Source: an uncultured Aquimarina sp. (GTDB taxonomy: Bacteria > Bacteroidota > Bacteroidia > Flavobacteriales > Flavobacteriaceae). From it: a DNA stretch of 64,000 nt. The translations under genes and the position numbers were made by a program. Positions 26,190 to 35,368 of this stretch are shown piece after piece. Numbering within the stretch: position 1 is the stretch's first letter; each line of letters begins with the position of its first letter. The notes under the pieces are model-generated. The model saw nothing but the letters and a program-made list of their open reading frames with translations. It was not told the origin of the DNA and did no database searches. The stretch is taken from assembly GCA_947500845.1 (NCBI GenBank), contig CANMTP010000002.1:62001-126000 (forward strand), written 5' to 3'.

Positions 26190-27343
26190 GCTGTTACTTG
26201 TAGCCTTTTTATTGCTTCTTTTATGTTCTCTTGTGTAACGCAAAGCGAAAAACGAATATATCCTTTACCATTACTCCCAAAGATATCTCCCGGAGCTATG
26301 AAAATATCATTCTTATACAAAATAGTATCGATAAAATCTACCGCATTTGTTCCTTCTGGCAGTTTTGCCCATACAAACATACCCTTGGCAGTTTTATCAT
26401 AGCTACAGCCCAAAAGAGATGCCAACTCCCAAATCAATTCTCTTCTGTTTTCATAAATAGCATTCATCTTATCATACCAACCATTTGATATTCTTAAAGC
26501 TGCAATAGCACCTCTTTGTATTCCTTGAAACATCCCACTATCCATATTACTTTTTACTTTAAGTATCGCCTCTATTTTATCTGAACTTCCGCTAACCATA
26601 CCCACTCTCCATCCTGCCATATTGAAGGTTTTGCTTAATGAGTTTAACTCTAATGCTACTTCTTTTGCTCCTTCAATGGATAAAATACTTACCGGACTGT
26701 CATTTAAAATAAAACTATATGGATTATCCTTTACCAATAGAATGCTATGTTTTTTGGCAAAATCAATAATTTCCTTAAACATGCTTATATTTCCTGAAGC
26801 TCCTGTTGGCATATTAGGATAATTAATCCACATAATTTTCACCTTACTCAAATCCATTTTTGAAAGGCTATGAAAATCAGGCGCCCAGTCATTTTCTTCA
26901 ACCAAATCATAAAATATTGGTTTTGCCCCAACAAGATTAGTGACTGATGCATATGTAGGATACCCCGGATTTGGAATCAATACTTCATCCCCTTCATTAA
27001 GGTAGGCTAATGATATATGCATGATACCTTCTTTAGATCCCATTAACGGTAAAATTTCGTTTTCAGGATTTAAGTTCACAACATATTTATCTGCATAAAA
27101 ATCTGCGATTGCCTGTCGTAATTCTGGTAACCCCTGATAACTTTGATATTTATGGGCACCATCTACTACTACTGCTTCTTGAATAGCTTTGACGACTTCT
27201 TCAGGAGGATCTAAATCTGGACTTCCGATAGCCATATTCAATACCGGTTTCCCTGAAGCCGCGAGCTCTCTGACTTCTCTTAATTTTTTTGAGAAATAGT
27301 ATTCTTCTACTGTTTCTAATCTTTTTGCGGTTTGAATACTCAT
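26186..27343 (-). CDS. pyridoxal-phosphate aminotransferase, class I (aromatic operon)
   Basis: A 385-residue fold-type I aminotransferase. The PLP Schiff-base Lys is in SLSKTFNMAGWRVGM near residue 230; WINYPNMPTGA and the C-terminal GKGYIRFSLCV with the carboxylate-binding Arg are also visible. Its four-base overlaps with pheA upstream and tyrA downstream place it in the Phe/Tyr operon. It most likely transaminates phenylpyruvate and 4-hydroxyphenylpyruvate, although the sequence alone would also suit aspartate or diaminopimelate substrates. Confidence 0.88.
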   Translation of the reverse strand: MSIQTAKRLETVEEYYFSKKLREVRELAASGKPVLNMAIGSPDLDPPEEVVKAIQEAVVVDGAHKYQSYQGLPELRQAIADFYADKYVVNLNPENEILPLMGSKEGIMHISLAYLNEGDEVLIPNPGYPTYASVTNLVGAKPIFYDLVEENDWAPDFHSLSKMDLSKVKIMWINYPNMPTGASGNISMFKEIIDFAKKHSILLVKDNPYSFILNDSPVSILSIEGAKEVALELNSLSKTFNMAGWRVGMVSGSSDKIEAILKVKSNMDSGMFQGIQRGAIAALRISNGWYDKMNAIYENRRELIWELASLLGCSYDKTAKGMFVWAKLPEGTNAVDFIDTILYKNDIFIAPGDIFGSNGKGYIRFSLCVTQENIKEAIKRLQVTA

Positions 27344-28170
27344 CCGTTTTGATTTTTATATTCGCCTAATACTTTTAATTCTAAGGCCATAATCTTTAAA
27401 ATAGACATTGCCTTTTCATAATTTTGGTAATCCTTAAAAGTCACATCTACAAAGAAGGAGTACTTCCAAGGCATCTTGATTACAGGTAATGATTGTATCT
27501 TGGTCAAGTTTAGATTACAATCACTCATTACATTAAGGACAGTAGCTAAACTTCCTCTTTTATGATCTGTAAGAAACTTTAATGATGCTTTGTTAATTTC
27601 CTTCTTCTCTACGCCTGAGTTCTCTCTCGTGTTTAAAATAAAGAATCGAGTACTATTTGATTTTATGGTTTGAATTTCTCTTGCTAAAATATTTAAGTCA
27701 TAGATATTAGCTGCTGTTTCGCCTGCTACCGCTGCAATTCCTTTGAGTCGTTTTTCATGGATTCTCTTAGCTACATCTGCAGTATCGGCATCCTCCACTA
27801 ATTTAATATGAGGTAAAGCCCTAAAAAACTCTTTGCATTGTAACAATGCCATTGGATGGGAATACACCTCTTGAATATCCGAAATTTCTTGACCCTCGAG
27901 CGCCATTAAACAATGATGTATCGGCAAAAAATACTCGCCACTAATTGTGAGATTATGCTCATCGATATAAGCATAATTAGGAATAATAGAGCCTGCAATA
28001 CTATTTTCTATAGCCATTACAGCATCTGTACTTTTATGACTTTCAAGACTATTTACCAATTCCCGAAACGACATGCATTCATCGACTGCTACATCTGCAC
28101 CAAAATATGCTTGTGCTACTCCGTGGTGATAAGATCCTTTTATTCCTTGTATGGCAACTTTTTTACTCAA
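27340..28170 (-). CDS. pheA: prephenate dehydratase
   Basis: PheA converts prephenate to phenylpyruvate, committing it to phenylalanine. The 276-residue protein has the N-terminal VAIQGIKGSYHHGVAQAYF, IENSIAGSI, the catalytic NSTRFFIL (Thr-Arg-Phe) near residue 170, and a C-terminal ACT domain beginning GSLATVLNVM that normally binds phenylalanine for feedback inhibition. There is no fused mutase. It is the first structural gene of the operon, 28 bases after a terminator hairpin that forms part of a leader-peptide attenuator. Confidence 0.95.
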   Translation of the reverse strand: MSKKVAIQGIKGSYHHGVAQAYFGADVAVDECMSFRELVNSLESHKSTDAVMAIENSIAGSIIPNYAYIDEHNLTISGEYFLPIHHCLMALEGQEISDIQEVYSHPMALLQCKEFFRALPHIKLVEDADTADVAKRIHEKRLKGIAAVAGETAANIYDLNILAREIQTIKSNSTRFFILNTRENSGVEKKEINKASLKFLTDHKRGSLATVLNVMSDCNLNLTKIQSLPVIKMPWKYSFFVDVTFKDYQNYEKAMSILKIMALELKVLGEYKNQNG

Positions 28171-28190
28171 ACGTTTTAAATTTTCTTGTC

Positions 28191-28259
28191 AAAAAAAAAT
28201 CCCGACTTTTCAGCGGGATTCTAACTATATTTTAAACTATTATTTACATAGCAATCCCG
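28191..28259 (-). promoter_or_regulatory. phenylalanine transcription attenuator of the pheA operon
   Basis: Three elements alternate on the transcript: CGGGATT (region 2, 28259-28253), AATCCCG (region 3, 28220-28214) and CGGGATT again (region 4, 28204-28198), the last running directly into a nine-U tract (28199-28191). Regions 3 and 4 form a seven-base terminator stem. Regions 2 and 3 form an equally long antiterminator. Region 2 overlaps the last codons of the leader peptide, so a ribosome at the leader stop covers it and termination follows; stalling on the Phe/Tyr codons frees it. Pairing is read from the sequence, and the mechanism is that known for E. coli pheL-pheA. Confidence 0.85.
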
Positions 28260-28321
28260 ATCTTACTTTTAAAATAAAAGAAGAAAAAATAAAATCGGTT
28301 CCAAGTAAATGCGTTGTTCAC
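28244..28321 (-). CDS. pheL: phenylalanine operon leader peptide
   Basis: A 25-codon frame on the minus strand from GTG (28321-28319) to TAA (28246-28244). Codons 10-17 read Phe-Tyr-Phe-Phe-Phe-Phe-Tyr-Phe (28294-28271); one further Phe is at codon 5. No ATG lies in frame upstream before a stop, so GTG is the likely start. The peptide ends in KIGIAM. Its last codons overlap region 2 of the attenuator, as required for control by ribosome position. A weak -7-like TAATTTAG lies at 28348-28341. The symbol is by analogy with the E. coli leader; there is no sequence homology beyond the Phe run. Confidence 0.8.
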   Translation of the reverse strand: MNNAFTWNRFYFFFFYFKSKIGIAM

Positions 28322-28512
28322 TATTTTATGTTTTATAGTGCTAAATTAGGTAAAACTATTACTATTAAAAATGTTTTTTTATTTTTTTCACTCCTGAACA
28401 AGTATTATCATCATATTTTGAATTATTTTCTAATATCAATGAAATATTTCAAATAAAACATAAAGAATACTGCTAATCTTTTATGTTTTAAATTACTAAC
28501 AAACGTTTGTAA

Positions 28513-29700
28513 TTAAATAACTCCTAACTCTTTACCAACTTTTGTAAAGGCTTTAACCGCTTTTTCCAGGTGATTATGATCATGGGCTGCAGATAATTGA
28601 ACTCTAATTCTCGCTTTTCCTTTGGGTACCACCGGGTAAAAGAATCCTATAACATAGATCCCTTCGTCTAATAGCTTAGCAGCGAATTCTTGTGCTAACT
28701 TTGCTTCATATAACATAACTGGTACTATTGGATGATCCCCAGGGATAATATCAAATCCTGCTTTGGTCATTTCTGATCTGAAATACTTTGTATTTTCTTC
28801 TAATTTATCCCGAAACTCTGTTGACGAACTAAGTAAGTCCAGAACTTTTATGGAAGCCCCCACAATTGAGGGTGCTACGGTATTTGAAAACAAATAGGGT
28901 CTTGAACGCTGTCGTAACATCTCTACAATTTCCTTTCGGGCTGCGGTAAATCCTCCTGAAGCGCCACCAAGTGCTTTCCCATAGGTTCCGGTAATAATAT
29001 CTACGCGACCCATTACATTTTTGTATTCGTGCGTACCACGACCCGTTTCACCTAAAAAACCGGTAGAATGGCATTCATCTATCATAACCATAGCCTCATA
29101 TTGATCTGCCAAATCACAAATTTTATCTAATTGAGCAATAGTCCCGTCCATAGAAAAAGATCCATCGGTGACAATTAATATTCTTCTGGCATCCTTAGCC
29201 TGCACTAGTTGTTTTTCTAAATCGACCATGTTATTATGCTCGTACCTAAAACGCTTGGCTTTACACAAACGAATTCCGTCGATAATAGAGGCATGATTTA
29301 AAGCATCAGAAATTATGGCATCCTCTGGCCCCAAAATAGGTTCAAATAATCCTCCGTTAGCATCAAAAGCAGCAGCGTACAGGATACAATCCTCCATTCC
29401 GAGGAATTCTGCTGTTTTTTTTTCTAATTCTTTATGTATGTCCTGAGTACCACAAATGAATCTTACCGATGACAACCCATAACCATGGGAATCAATTGCT
29501 GCCTTACCTGCTTTTATAACTTCGGGATGCGATGAAAGTCCCAAATAGTTATTGGCACAAAAATTTAACACATGACTATTTTTGGTGGTGTCTATTTCAG
29601 CGCCTTGAGGAGTGACAATGATACGCTCAGATTTGTATAGTCCTGCCTCTCTAATTTCGTCTAATTCCTTTTGTATATCGTCTTTTATATTTGAAAACAT
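28513..29700 (-). CDS. kbl: glycine C-acetyltransferase (2-amino-3-ketobutyrate CoA ligase)
   Basis: Kbl splits 2-amino-3-ketobutyrate with CoA into glycine and acetyl-CoA, the second step of threonine breakdown. The 395-residue PLP enzyme belongs to the alpha-oxoamine synthases: [23 protein letters not shown], and [13 protein letters not shown] with the PLP Lys near residue 240. [12 protein letters not shown] is also characteristic. It lies 55 bases after the threonine dehydrogenase gene on the same strand, so the two form an operon. Confidence 0.94.
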   Translation of the reverse strand: MFSNIKDDIQKELDEIREAGLYKSERIIVTPQGAEIDTTKNSHVLNFCANNYLGLSSHPEVIKAGKAAIDSHGYGLSSVRFICGTQDIHKELEKKTAEFLGMEDCILYAAAFDANGGLFEPILGPEDAIISDALNHASIIDGIRLCKAKRFRYEHNNMVDLEKQLVQAKDARRILIVTDGSFSMDGTIAQLDKICDLADQYEAMVMIDECHSTGFLGETGRGTHEYKNVMGRVDIITGTYGKALGGASGGFTAARKEIVEMLRQRSRPYLFSNTVAPSIVGASIKVLDLLSSSTEFRDKLEENTKYFRSEMTKAGFDIIPGDHPIVPVMLYEAKLAQEFAAKLLDEGIYVIGFFYPVVPKGKARIRVQLSAAHDHNHLEKAVKAFTKVGKELGVI

Positions 29701-29755
29701 AAGCTGTTATATTTTATTCTTAATTGTTAATTGAGTTCTTTTTAAAGTATTTGAA

Positions 29756-30736
29756 TCAAAAAAGTAAGGTCTCCAAATTTTTTGATCCCGTTTTATACTT
29801 TTCTTTTAGCTTTTGGATCATTGTTTGAGTAATCATTTCTAGATTATATTCTGGTTTCCAACCCCAATCCTTAGCCGCAGCAGCATCATCTATTGTTTTT
29901 GGCCAACTCGCTGCAATATCCTGTCGGAAATCCGGTTCGTACTTCACTTTAAAATCAGGATATAATTTACGAATTTCTGCAACCACTTCGGCAGGAGAAA
30001 AGCTAATTCCTGCTATATTATAAGAAGTACGGATTTTAATGTCCTCTCTAGGAGCATCCATTAGTTCAAGTGTAGCTCTTATAGTATCATCCATAAATAT
30101 CATGGGCAACGTTGTATCTTCTTTTAAGAAACAGGTAAATTCTTCACGAAGTACTGCCTTATGATAAATATCTACAGCGTAATCTGTTGTACCACCTCCC
30201 GGCAGGGATTGATATCCGATCACACCAGGGTATCTAATTGATCGTACATCCAATCCATATTTTAAAAAATAATACTGTGCCCAATTTTCTCCAGCCGCTT
30301 TACTCATGCCATAAACAGTTGCTGGATCTAAATATGCATTATTGGGGGTATTTTTTAAGGGAGCTCCTGTCCCAAAAACAGCAATCGAACTAGGAAAAAA
30401 CACTCTATCAATAGTATTCAATCTCGAAACTTCTAGCACCGTAAACAATGTTTTCATGTTGATGTCCCAAGTCTGTAGCGGATTTTCTTCTCCTCTGGCA
30501 GAAAGTATGGCTGCCAGGTGGTAAATCTGTGTAATATTATATTTGGAAACCAACTCCTGAATCCTTTCTTGATTCGTTGCATCGGCAATTTCGAATATTC
30601 CATGAAAATCCTCTTTTTTCTTTAAGTCAGAGCCAACAACATTCTCTATTCCAAATTTTTTCTGAAGAGCGCCGATCAAAACAGAACCTAATTGCCCGTT
30701 AGCTCCAATAACTAAAACTTTTGTTTTTGTATTCAT
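29756..30736 (-). CDS. L-threonine 3-dehydrogenase, epimerase-like (SDR) type
   Basis: A 326-residue NAD-dependent enzyme of the extended short-chain dehydrogenase family. It has the Rossmann GANGQLGSVL at residues 10-19, a Ser-Tyr-Lys active site (FFPSSIAVFG and YGMSKAAGENWAQYY), and RYPGVIGY after it. This SDR form oxidises threonine to 2-amino-3-ketobutyrate, and the neighbouring kbl gene supports that substrate over the sugar-nucleotide epimerases it resembles. An Lrp/AsnC-type regulator gene diverges from it. Confidence 0.88.
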   Translation of the reverse strand: MNTKTKVLVIGANGQLGSVLIGALQKKFGIENVVGSDLKKKEDFHGIFEIADATNQERIQELVSKYNITQIYHLAAILSARGEENPLQTWDINMKTLFTVLEVSRLNTIDRVFFPSSIAVFGTGAPLKNTPNNAYLDPATVYGMSKAAGENWAQYYFLKYGLDVRSIRYPGVIGYQSLPGGGTTDYAVDIYHKAVLREEFTCFLKEDTTLPMIFMDDTIRATLELMDAPREDIKIRTSYNIAGISFSPAEVVAEIRKLYPDFKVKYEPDFRQDIAASWPKTIDDAAAAKDWGWKPEYNLEMITQTMIQKLKEKYKTGSKNLETLLF

Positions 30737-30897
30737 AAATAAAAGTATTATTCACTTAGCAAAGTACAAAATGTAGATTTTAAAACCTTATTCTTAATAA
30801 AAATAAGTGAATTTTACTGTGAAATTAATAATATAAAATTATATTTACTATTCCTGTACATTGAATAACACTTTTAAAGTAATTTTTTTGAATTGAA

Positions 30898-31359
30898 ATG
30901 GAACATCTAGATCCAACAGATATTACGATACTAAGAATTCTACAAGAAGACTCTAAAAAAACAGCAAAGGAGATTGCAAATATCCTTAACTTAACCTCAT
31001 CACCCGTCTATGAACGAATACGAAGGCTAGAGAAACAAGGGTTCATAAAAAAGTATGTAGCAATTCTTGATAAGAAACTTATTGATAGATCTGTAACGAC
31101 CATTTGCCAAGTCTCAATGCGCTACCATAACGAAGCTTTTATTGAAAAATTTGAAGAACAAATTCAGAACCTAAAAGAGGTACAAGAATGTTATCATATG
31201 GCGGGTCAGGTAGATTTTATTCTAAAAATACATACCAAAAGTCTTGAAGATTACCATGACTTTGTAAAGACCAAGCTTTCAAAGATTGAGAACATTGGGG
31301 TTTTAAACAGTACTTTTGTATTAAAAGAAATCAAACACACATCTGAGTTTTTTATTTAA
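30898..31359 (+). CDS. Lrp/AsnC-family transcriptional regulator
   Basis: A 153-residue regulator with an N-terminal winged helix-turn-helix (about 5-60; ILRILQEDSKKTAKEIANIL, SSPVYERIRRLEKQGFIKKY) and a C-terminal RAM/ACT-like ligand-binding domain (about 68-145; VQECYHMAGQVDFILKI). The family senses amino acids as octamers. The gene is divergent from tdh-kbl across 161 bases, so it may control threonine breakdown; that is inferred from position. No operator was identified. Confidence 0.88.
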   Translation: MEHLDPTDITILRILQEDSKKTAKEIANILNLTSSPVYERIRRLEKQGFIKKYVAILDKKLIDRSVTTICQVSMRYHNEAFIEKFEEQIQNLKEVQECYHMAGQVDFILKIHTKSLEDYHDFVKTKLSKIENIGVLNSTFVLKEIKHTSEFFI

Positions 31360-31411
31360 CCCAGAAATCATAATATTTCCAGATACTCGTTACATTAGGA
31401 AATCTATTTTT

Positions 31412-31419
31412 TATTTTTG
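31412..31419 (+). promoter_or_regulatory. -7 box of the gldA promoter
   Basis: TATTTTTG is a perfect TAnnTTTG, 16 bases before the gldA ATG. No TTTG is seen at -33; TTAC at 31390-31393 is the nearest candidate. Confidence 0.4.
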
Positions 31420-31435
31420 ATAAAAATAACTATGC

Positions 31436-32335
31436 ATGTCCATATCGGTATCAAACATTTCAAAATCTTACGGAGAACAAAAAGCATTAAATAATATCTC
31501 TTTTGAAGTAACAGAAGGAGAAATTGTTGGTTTTTTAGGACCTAACGGAGCGGGAAAATCAACCATGATGAAAATTTTAACCACGTATATAAACCCCGAT
31601 GATGGTACAGCTTTTGTAAATGGTTTTGAAATTGATGAGCAAGCCATAGACGTCAAAAAAAGTGTAGGCTATTTACCAGAACATAATCCTCTATATCTCG
31701 AAATGTATGTACGAGAGTATTTGCAATTTAATGCGCAAATATACCAAGTCCCAAAATCGAAAATAGAAGAGGTAATTGAATTAACGGGATTAACCCCAGA
31801 AGCCAACAAAAAGATCGATCAACTTTCTAAAGGATACAGACAGCGTGTAGGATTAGCTTGTGCCTTACTTCATAATCCACAAGTTTTGATTTTGGACGAA
31901 CCAACTACTGGTCTGGATCCTAATCAACTTGTAGAAATTAGAGAATTAATTAAATCAATCGGCAAGAAGAAAACCGTTTTCCTTTCTACACATATCATGC
32001 AAGAAGTAGAAGCCATGTGTGATCGAGTACTCATTATTGATAAAGGAACCATTGTTGCTGATAAGAATTTAAAAGATTTAATTGATGACAAAAATCAAAT
32101 TATAAATGTTGAATTTGATTACCGAGTTGAAGAAGCGTTTTTACAAAAACTACCTTATGTTTCTGAAGTAAGAAATATCAATGGATTTATATATGAAATT
32201 ACTTTTGAAACTTCTACTGATATGCGCCCAAAAGTATTTGACTTCGCACATGATAATGAATTGAAGATACTTCAATTATCAAGAAAAAATAAAAATCTGG
32301 AAAGCCTTTTTAGAGAATTAACTGGTAAAGCTTAG
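31436..32335 (+). CDS. gldA: gliding-associated ABC transporter ATP-binding protein GldA
   Basis: A 299-residue ABC ATPase with Walker A GPNGAGKST (about 36-44), Q-loop region VGYLPEHNPLY, signature LSKGYRQRVGLACALL, Walker B VLILDEPTTGLDP, and H-loop STHIM. The C-terminal 80 residues (VEFDYRVEEAFLQKLPYVSEV...) match the extension of GldA, which works with the GldF/GldG membrane proteins in gliding. gldF and gldG are not in the window; the next gene is on the other strand. Another DrrA-like exporter ATPase cannot be excluded, but the length and the N-terminal MSISVSNISKSYG favour GldA. Confidence 0.82.
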   Translation: MSISVSNISKSYGEQKALNNISFEVTEGEIVGFLGPNGAGKSTMMKILTTYINPDDGTAFVNGFEIDEQAIDVKKSVGYLPEHNPLYLEMYVREYLQFNAQIYQVPKSKIEEVIELTGLTPEANKKIDQLSKGYRQRVGLACALLHNPQVLILDEPTTGLDPNQLVEIRELIKSIGKKKTVFLSTHIMQEVEAMCDRVLIIDKGTIVADKNLKDLIDDKNQIINVEFDYRVEEAFLQKLPYVSEVRNINGFIYEITFETSTDMRPKVFDFAHDNELKILQLSRKNKNLESLFRELTGKA

Positions 32336-32374
32336 TAGTTTTATTTTTGTGTCTTACTAATTAGACTTCGGTCT

Positions 32375-33127
32375 TTATTGAAATATAAGCGTGCCCGTAA
32401 AGAACTCTTCAATCTCTACTACCGGAGGTCTATTTAAAGAAACTAAATCTCCCGTGCTTCGTAGTTCACCTCGCAGAGAATTTACAGGATTCACGATAAT
32501 TTTGTTGGTCCCCCTATGGTAGATATTTACGTTTTGTGCTACCAAATCACCTCCTTCAAACCTTCCTATCCCAGAAAAGAATCTGACACTTAAATCAGTA
32601 GTTCTTCCTGAAATGAAAAAAGAAGTAATATTATTTGAAACAACAGCTATATTTTGAGAATCTACAGTTAGATGAAAAGTTCCGGTTGTAGTTCCTGTGT
32701 CCTCGTTAAAATCTTCAGATAATAAACTCAAGTTAGGATAGCTTAGTAAACCATCAGACGAAATAGCAAATTGTGTTGCGCTTCTAATTTCGGTAATATT
32801 TGGTGCCGTTACAAAAATTTTGGTTTGATTAAAGTCCCTGAAAAAAGCACAATCATTAGTATCGCTTAGAATAAGACGATTGTCTTCAACTGTTGCAGAC
32901 ACTTCATTTAACAAATTATCTCCTGTCTCAATAATTACTGAAGTGATTTCTCCTTCCTTGAGTATCAACTCTACATTTGGATTTACTAAAATCCTGGTAA
33001 AATTTGCAACCGCTACTTGCTGTCTAATACCATTGCCTGTTCTTTGAAAGCAATCTGATGCATTTTCAGAATCACATCCTATTACCAACAAAACACTCAA
33101 TATTAAAATAATTCTTACCACTTGCAT
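32375..33127 (-). CDS. lipoprotein with head GIN (DUF2807) domain
   Basis: A 250-residue lipoprotein: signal peptide with lipobox LLVIGC, then a right-handed beta-helix-like region typical of DUF2807 (from about residue 36: VAVANFTRILVNPNVELILKEG, then repeats of short strands such as IFVTAPNITEIRS and LTVDSQNIAVVSNN). The family is found on the envelope of Bacteroidota; its role is unknown, possibly adhesion. It converges on gldA across 39 bases, with a small TTCG-loop hairpin between them, and follows the PagL-like gene by 85 bases. Confidence 0.8.
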   Translation of the reverse strand: MQVVRIILILSVLLVIGCDSENASDCFQRTGNGIRQQVAVANFTRILVNPNVELILKEGEITSVIIETGDNLLNEVSATVEDNRLILSDTNDCAFFRDFNQTKIFVTAPNITEIRSATQFAISSDGLLSYPNLSLLSEDFNEDTGTTTGTFHLTVDSQNIAVVSNNITSFFISGRTTDLSVRFFSGIGRFEGGDLVAQNVNIYHRGTNKIIVNPVNSLRGELRSTGDLVSLNRPPVVEIEEFFTGTLIFQ

Positions 33128-33212
33128 ATCTATAAGAAAGACTTTGACAAGCTCAGTCTAACATTTAAATTTTTATCAACATTGTACTTCTAAAATAGTA
33201 CATCCTAATTTA

Positions 33213-34310
33213 CTACAACCTATATCCAATGGTAAATTCCATGGCTTCTGCCTTAGCAGCATGTGATCTCACTGTAAATTCTCCTAATATATTCTTAGTA
33301 AAATAATACCGCAGTCCAGCTCTAAGATAGGTTTGCCCTTCAAAATCAAAAGGATAATATACATAATATCCATATTGGGTTAAGACCGATATCTTATTTA
33401 CTCGTAACTCGTGACCAAGATATACTCCTAGTCGCTTCGCATCTTCATCACCTGTGATACCATCATTAAAACCTCCAGTAGCTCTGAAATCAATAAATCG
33501 TTCTAATGCCTTAGAAAAAAATAGCTCGGTACCTAACTGAAATGCACTTTTTTTGTTTATTCGCTTATCGATAAAAGCACCTAGAGTGTAAAAGGGAAAC
33601 CTTCCAGATCCTACCACATCACTTTCATTAACGCCACTTCTAAACAAAAAGCCATAACCAAATGGTTCTGAACCTTTAACCAATCCTTTTTCTTTTTTGG
33701 CATATTCTGGAAATTTTTCATCTAAAGAATAGGTTACTCCTGCGTTTAAAAATAAAGTATTAGTGCTTTTATTGGGTGCTTTGGCATTTCCATTAGAATA
33801 ATGCACAATACCTAATCCCGCTTGAAGCCCCAATCCTTTTAAAAGATTTTCTTTTTTAAAATTCAAAAGAAAATACGTAGCACTAGTTAAATGTGATCCA
33901 TGTGCAACATTTCTAAAATTATCATCTTCGTCATAAGGATTCGTGCTGTAAGCCATTCCTTGTCCTAGTCTAAGCATTAAATTTCGCTTTAAAAAGTAAA
34001 AATTATAATGGGCATAGATACTAAAATGTTCACCAAGATAACGGTTATCTAAGTCATGGTAAATAAAAGAAACTCCGTATTCTGGATTATTATATAATCG
34101 TTGCCACACTTCATCGCCAAATGTTTTACGTTGAAAAGAAAAAATAACTCCAGAAGGATGCCCCGTGATTAAATGAGAGATATCAGGGTTATGTTTAAGG
34201 ATAGTACCATAAAAATTATTGACATCGAAGGTATAATATGCTTTTGATTCGTCTTGAGCATGGCTTTGAAAATACACAACAAATAATAACAGGTATATCC
34301 GTTTTATCAT
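33213..34310 (-). CDS. PagL-like acyloxyacyl hydrolase, outer-membrane barrel
   Basis: I start at 34310 (MIKRIYLLLFVVYFQSHAQ, a clean signal peptide) and not at the ATG ten codons earlier, because a perfect -7 box (34322-34315) lies between the two. The 365-residue product is an outer-membrane beta-barrel, ending FTIGYRL. HYSNGNAKAPNKSTN near residue 175 matches the His-Ser catalytic region of lipid A 3-O-deacylases of the PagL type. It is longer than the classic ~170-residue PagL, as is usual in flavobacteria. It would remodel lipid A at the surface; activity is inferred. Confidence 0.75.
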   Translation of the reverse strand: MIKRIYLLLFVVYFQSHAQDESKAYYTFDVNNFYGTILKHNPDISHLITGHPSGVIFSFQRKTFGDEVWQRLYNNPEYGVSFIYHDLDNRYLGEHFSIYAHYNFYFLKRNLMLRLGQGMAYSTNPYDEDDNFRNVAHGSHLTSATYFLLNFKKENLLKGLGLQAGLGIVHYSNGNAKAPNKSTNTLFLNAGVTYSLDEKFPEYAKKEKGLVKGSEPFGYGFLFRSGVNESDVVGSGRFPFYTLGAFIDKRINKKSAFQLGTELFFSKALERFIDFRATGGFNDGITGDEDAKRLGVYLGHELRVNKISVLTQYGYYVYYPFDFEGQTYLRAGLRYYFTKNILGEFTVRSHAAKAEAMEFTIGYRL

Positions 34311-34314
34311 CAGG

Positions 34315-34340
34315 CAAAAGTAGCAATTATAGTAAAACAA
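34315..34340 (-). promoter_or_regulatory. promoter of the PagL-like gene
   Basis: -7 box TACTTTTG at 34322-34315 (perfect TAnnTTTG) and TTG at 34340-34338, 15 bases apart on the minus strand. The -7 box ends five bases before the ATG at 34310, implying a leaderless or nearly leaderless mRNA. Confidence 0.45.
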
Positions 34341-34382
34341 TCAACTCTCTCTTAAAACATAAAAAAATAACGCCTTTTACCT

Positions 34383-35336
34383 TTAGAAAATTGCCGAAGC
34401 GATCTTTTTAATGTTATCGGATTTCCCCATTGAATAGTAATGCAAGACCGGCACCCCATAGTCCATTAACTCCTTAGATTGCTGAATTGCAAATTCGACC
34501 CCAACCTCTCTCACTTCCTTATTATTCTTGCATTTCTCTATCGCTCTTACCAATTCATCTGGCATATCTAACTTAAAAACTTGCGGTAATAACTGAAGAT
34601 GTCTTTTTACGGCTACTGGTTTGATACCAGGGATTATTGGTACATTGATCCCTGCATCTTTGGCTCTTTCAACAAAATTAAAATACCGCTTATTATCAAA
34701 AAACATCTGGGTAACCACATAATTTGCTCCTGCATCTACCTTATTTTTTAACCTTCGAATATCAGAGTCCATCGAAGGAGCTTCCATATGCTTTTCAGGA
34801 TATCCTGCTACTCCAACACAAAAATCAGACTTATTATCGGTTTCAATTACTTCATGTAAAAATTGTCCTTTATTCATGTTCACAATTTGTTCGACTAGCT
34901 CATTCGCGTAACAATGACCCCCTTCTGTTGGAGTAAAGTATTTTTCTTCTTTCATTGCGTCTCCACGTAAAGCCATAATATTATCAATACCCAAATAATG
35001 ACAGTCTACCAGTAAATATTCTGTTTCTTCTTTTGTGAATCCCCCACAAAGTACATGCGGAATAGTATCTACATTGTATTTATGTTTTATCGAAGCACAG
35101 ATCCCCACCGTACCGGGACGCATACGGGTTAATTTTTTATCTAAAAGACCATCTTTGTCAATATAAATGAACTCCTCTCTAGAAGTGGTTACATCTATAA
35201 AAGGAGGGTCGAATTCCATCAAAGGATCAATATTATTATATAATTCCTGGATACTTCTTCCTTTTTGTGGTGGTATTAATTCAAATGAGAATAAAGTTTT
35301 GCCTTTTGCATTTTTTATATGATCTGTAACTTTCAT
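34383..35336 (-). CDS. metF: methylenetetrahydrofolate reductase
   Basis: MetF reduces 5,10-methylene-THF to 5-methyl-THF, the methyl donor for MetH. The 317-residue single-domain TIM-barrel shows FSFELIPPQKG near the N terminus (with the catalytic Glu), MALRGD for FAD binding, VGVAGYPEKH, and FVTQMFFD-type YVVTQMFFDN. It is the third gene of the riboswitch-controlled metH operon, separated from the second by 370 bases that hold two dispersed repeats. Confidence 0.95.
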   Translation of the reverse strand: MKVTDHIKNAKGKTLFSFELIPPQKGRSIQELYNNIDPLMEFDPPFIDVTTSREEFIYIDKDGLLDKKLTRMRPGTVGICASIKHKYNVDTIPHVLCGGFTKEETEYLLVDCHYLGIDNIMALRGDAMKEEKYFTPTEGGHCYANELVEQIVNMNKGQFLHEVIETDNKSDFCVGVAGYPEKHMEAPSMDSDIRRLKNKVDAGANYVVTQMFFDNKRYFNFVERAKDAGINVPIIPGIKPVAVKRHLQLLPQVFKLDMPDELVRAIEKCKNNKEVREVGVEFAIQQSKELMDYGVPVLHYYSMGKSDNIKKIASAIF

Positions 35337-35368
35337 TTTTAAGTTTATGGTTCTAATCTTTTTTAATG

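Noticed and set aside
28151-28456. A 101-codon plus-strand frame over the pheA leader region
   Set aside because: It runs antisense through the attenuator and leader peptide; its Lys/Phe/Tyr-rich product is the mirror of AT-rich DNA, and it matches nothing I know.
28513-32335. Lrp/AsnC gene as a proven regulator of tdh-kbl
   Set aside because: Divergent placement is suggestive, but I found no operator-like repeat in the 161-base gap, so it is left as a possibility in the feature entry.
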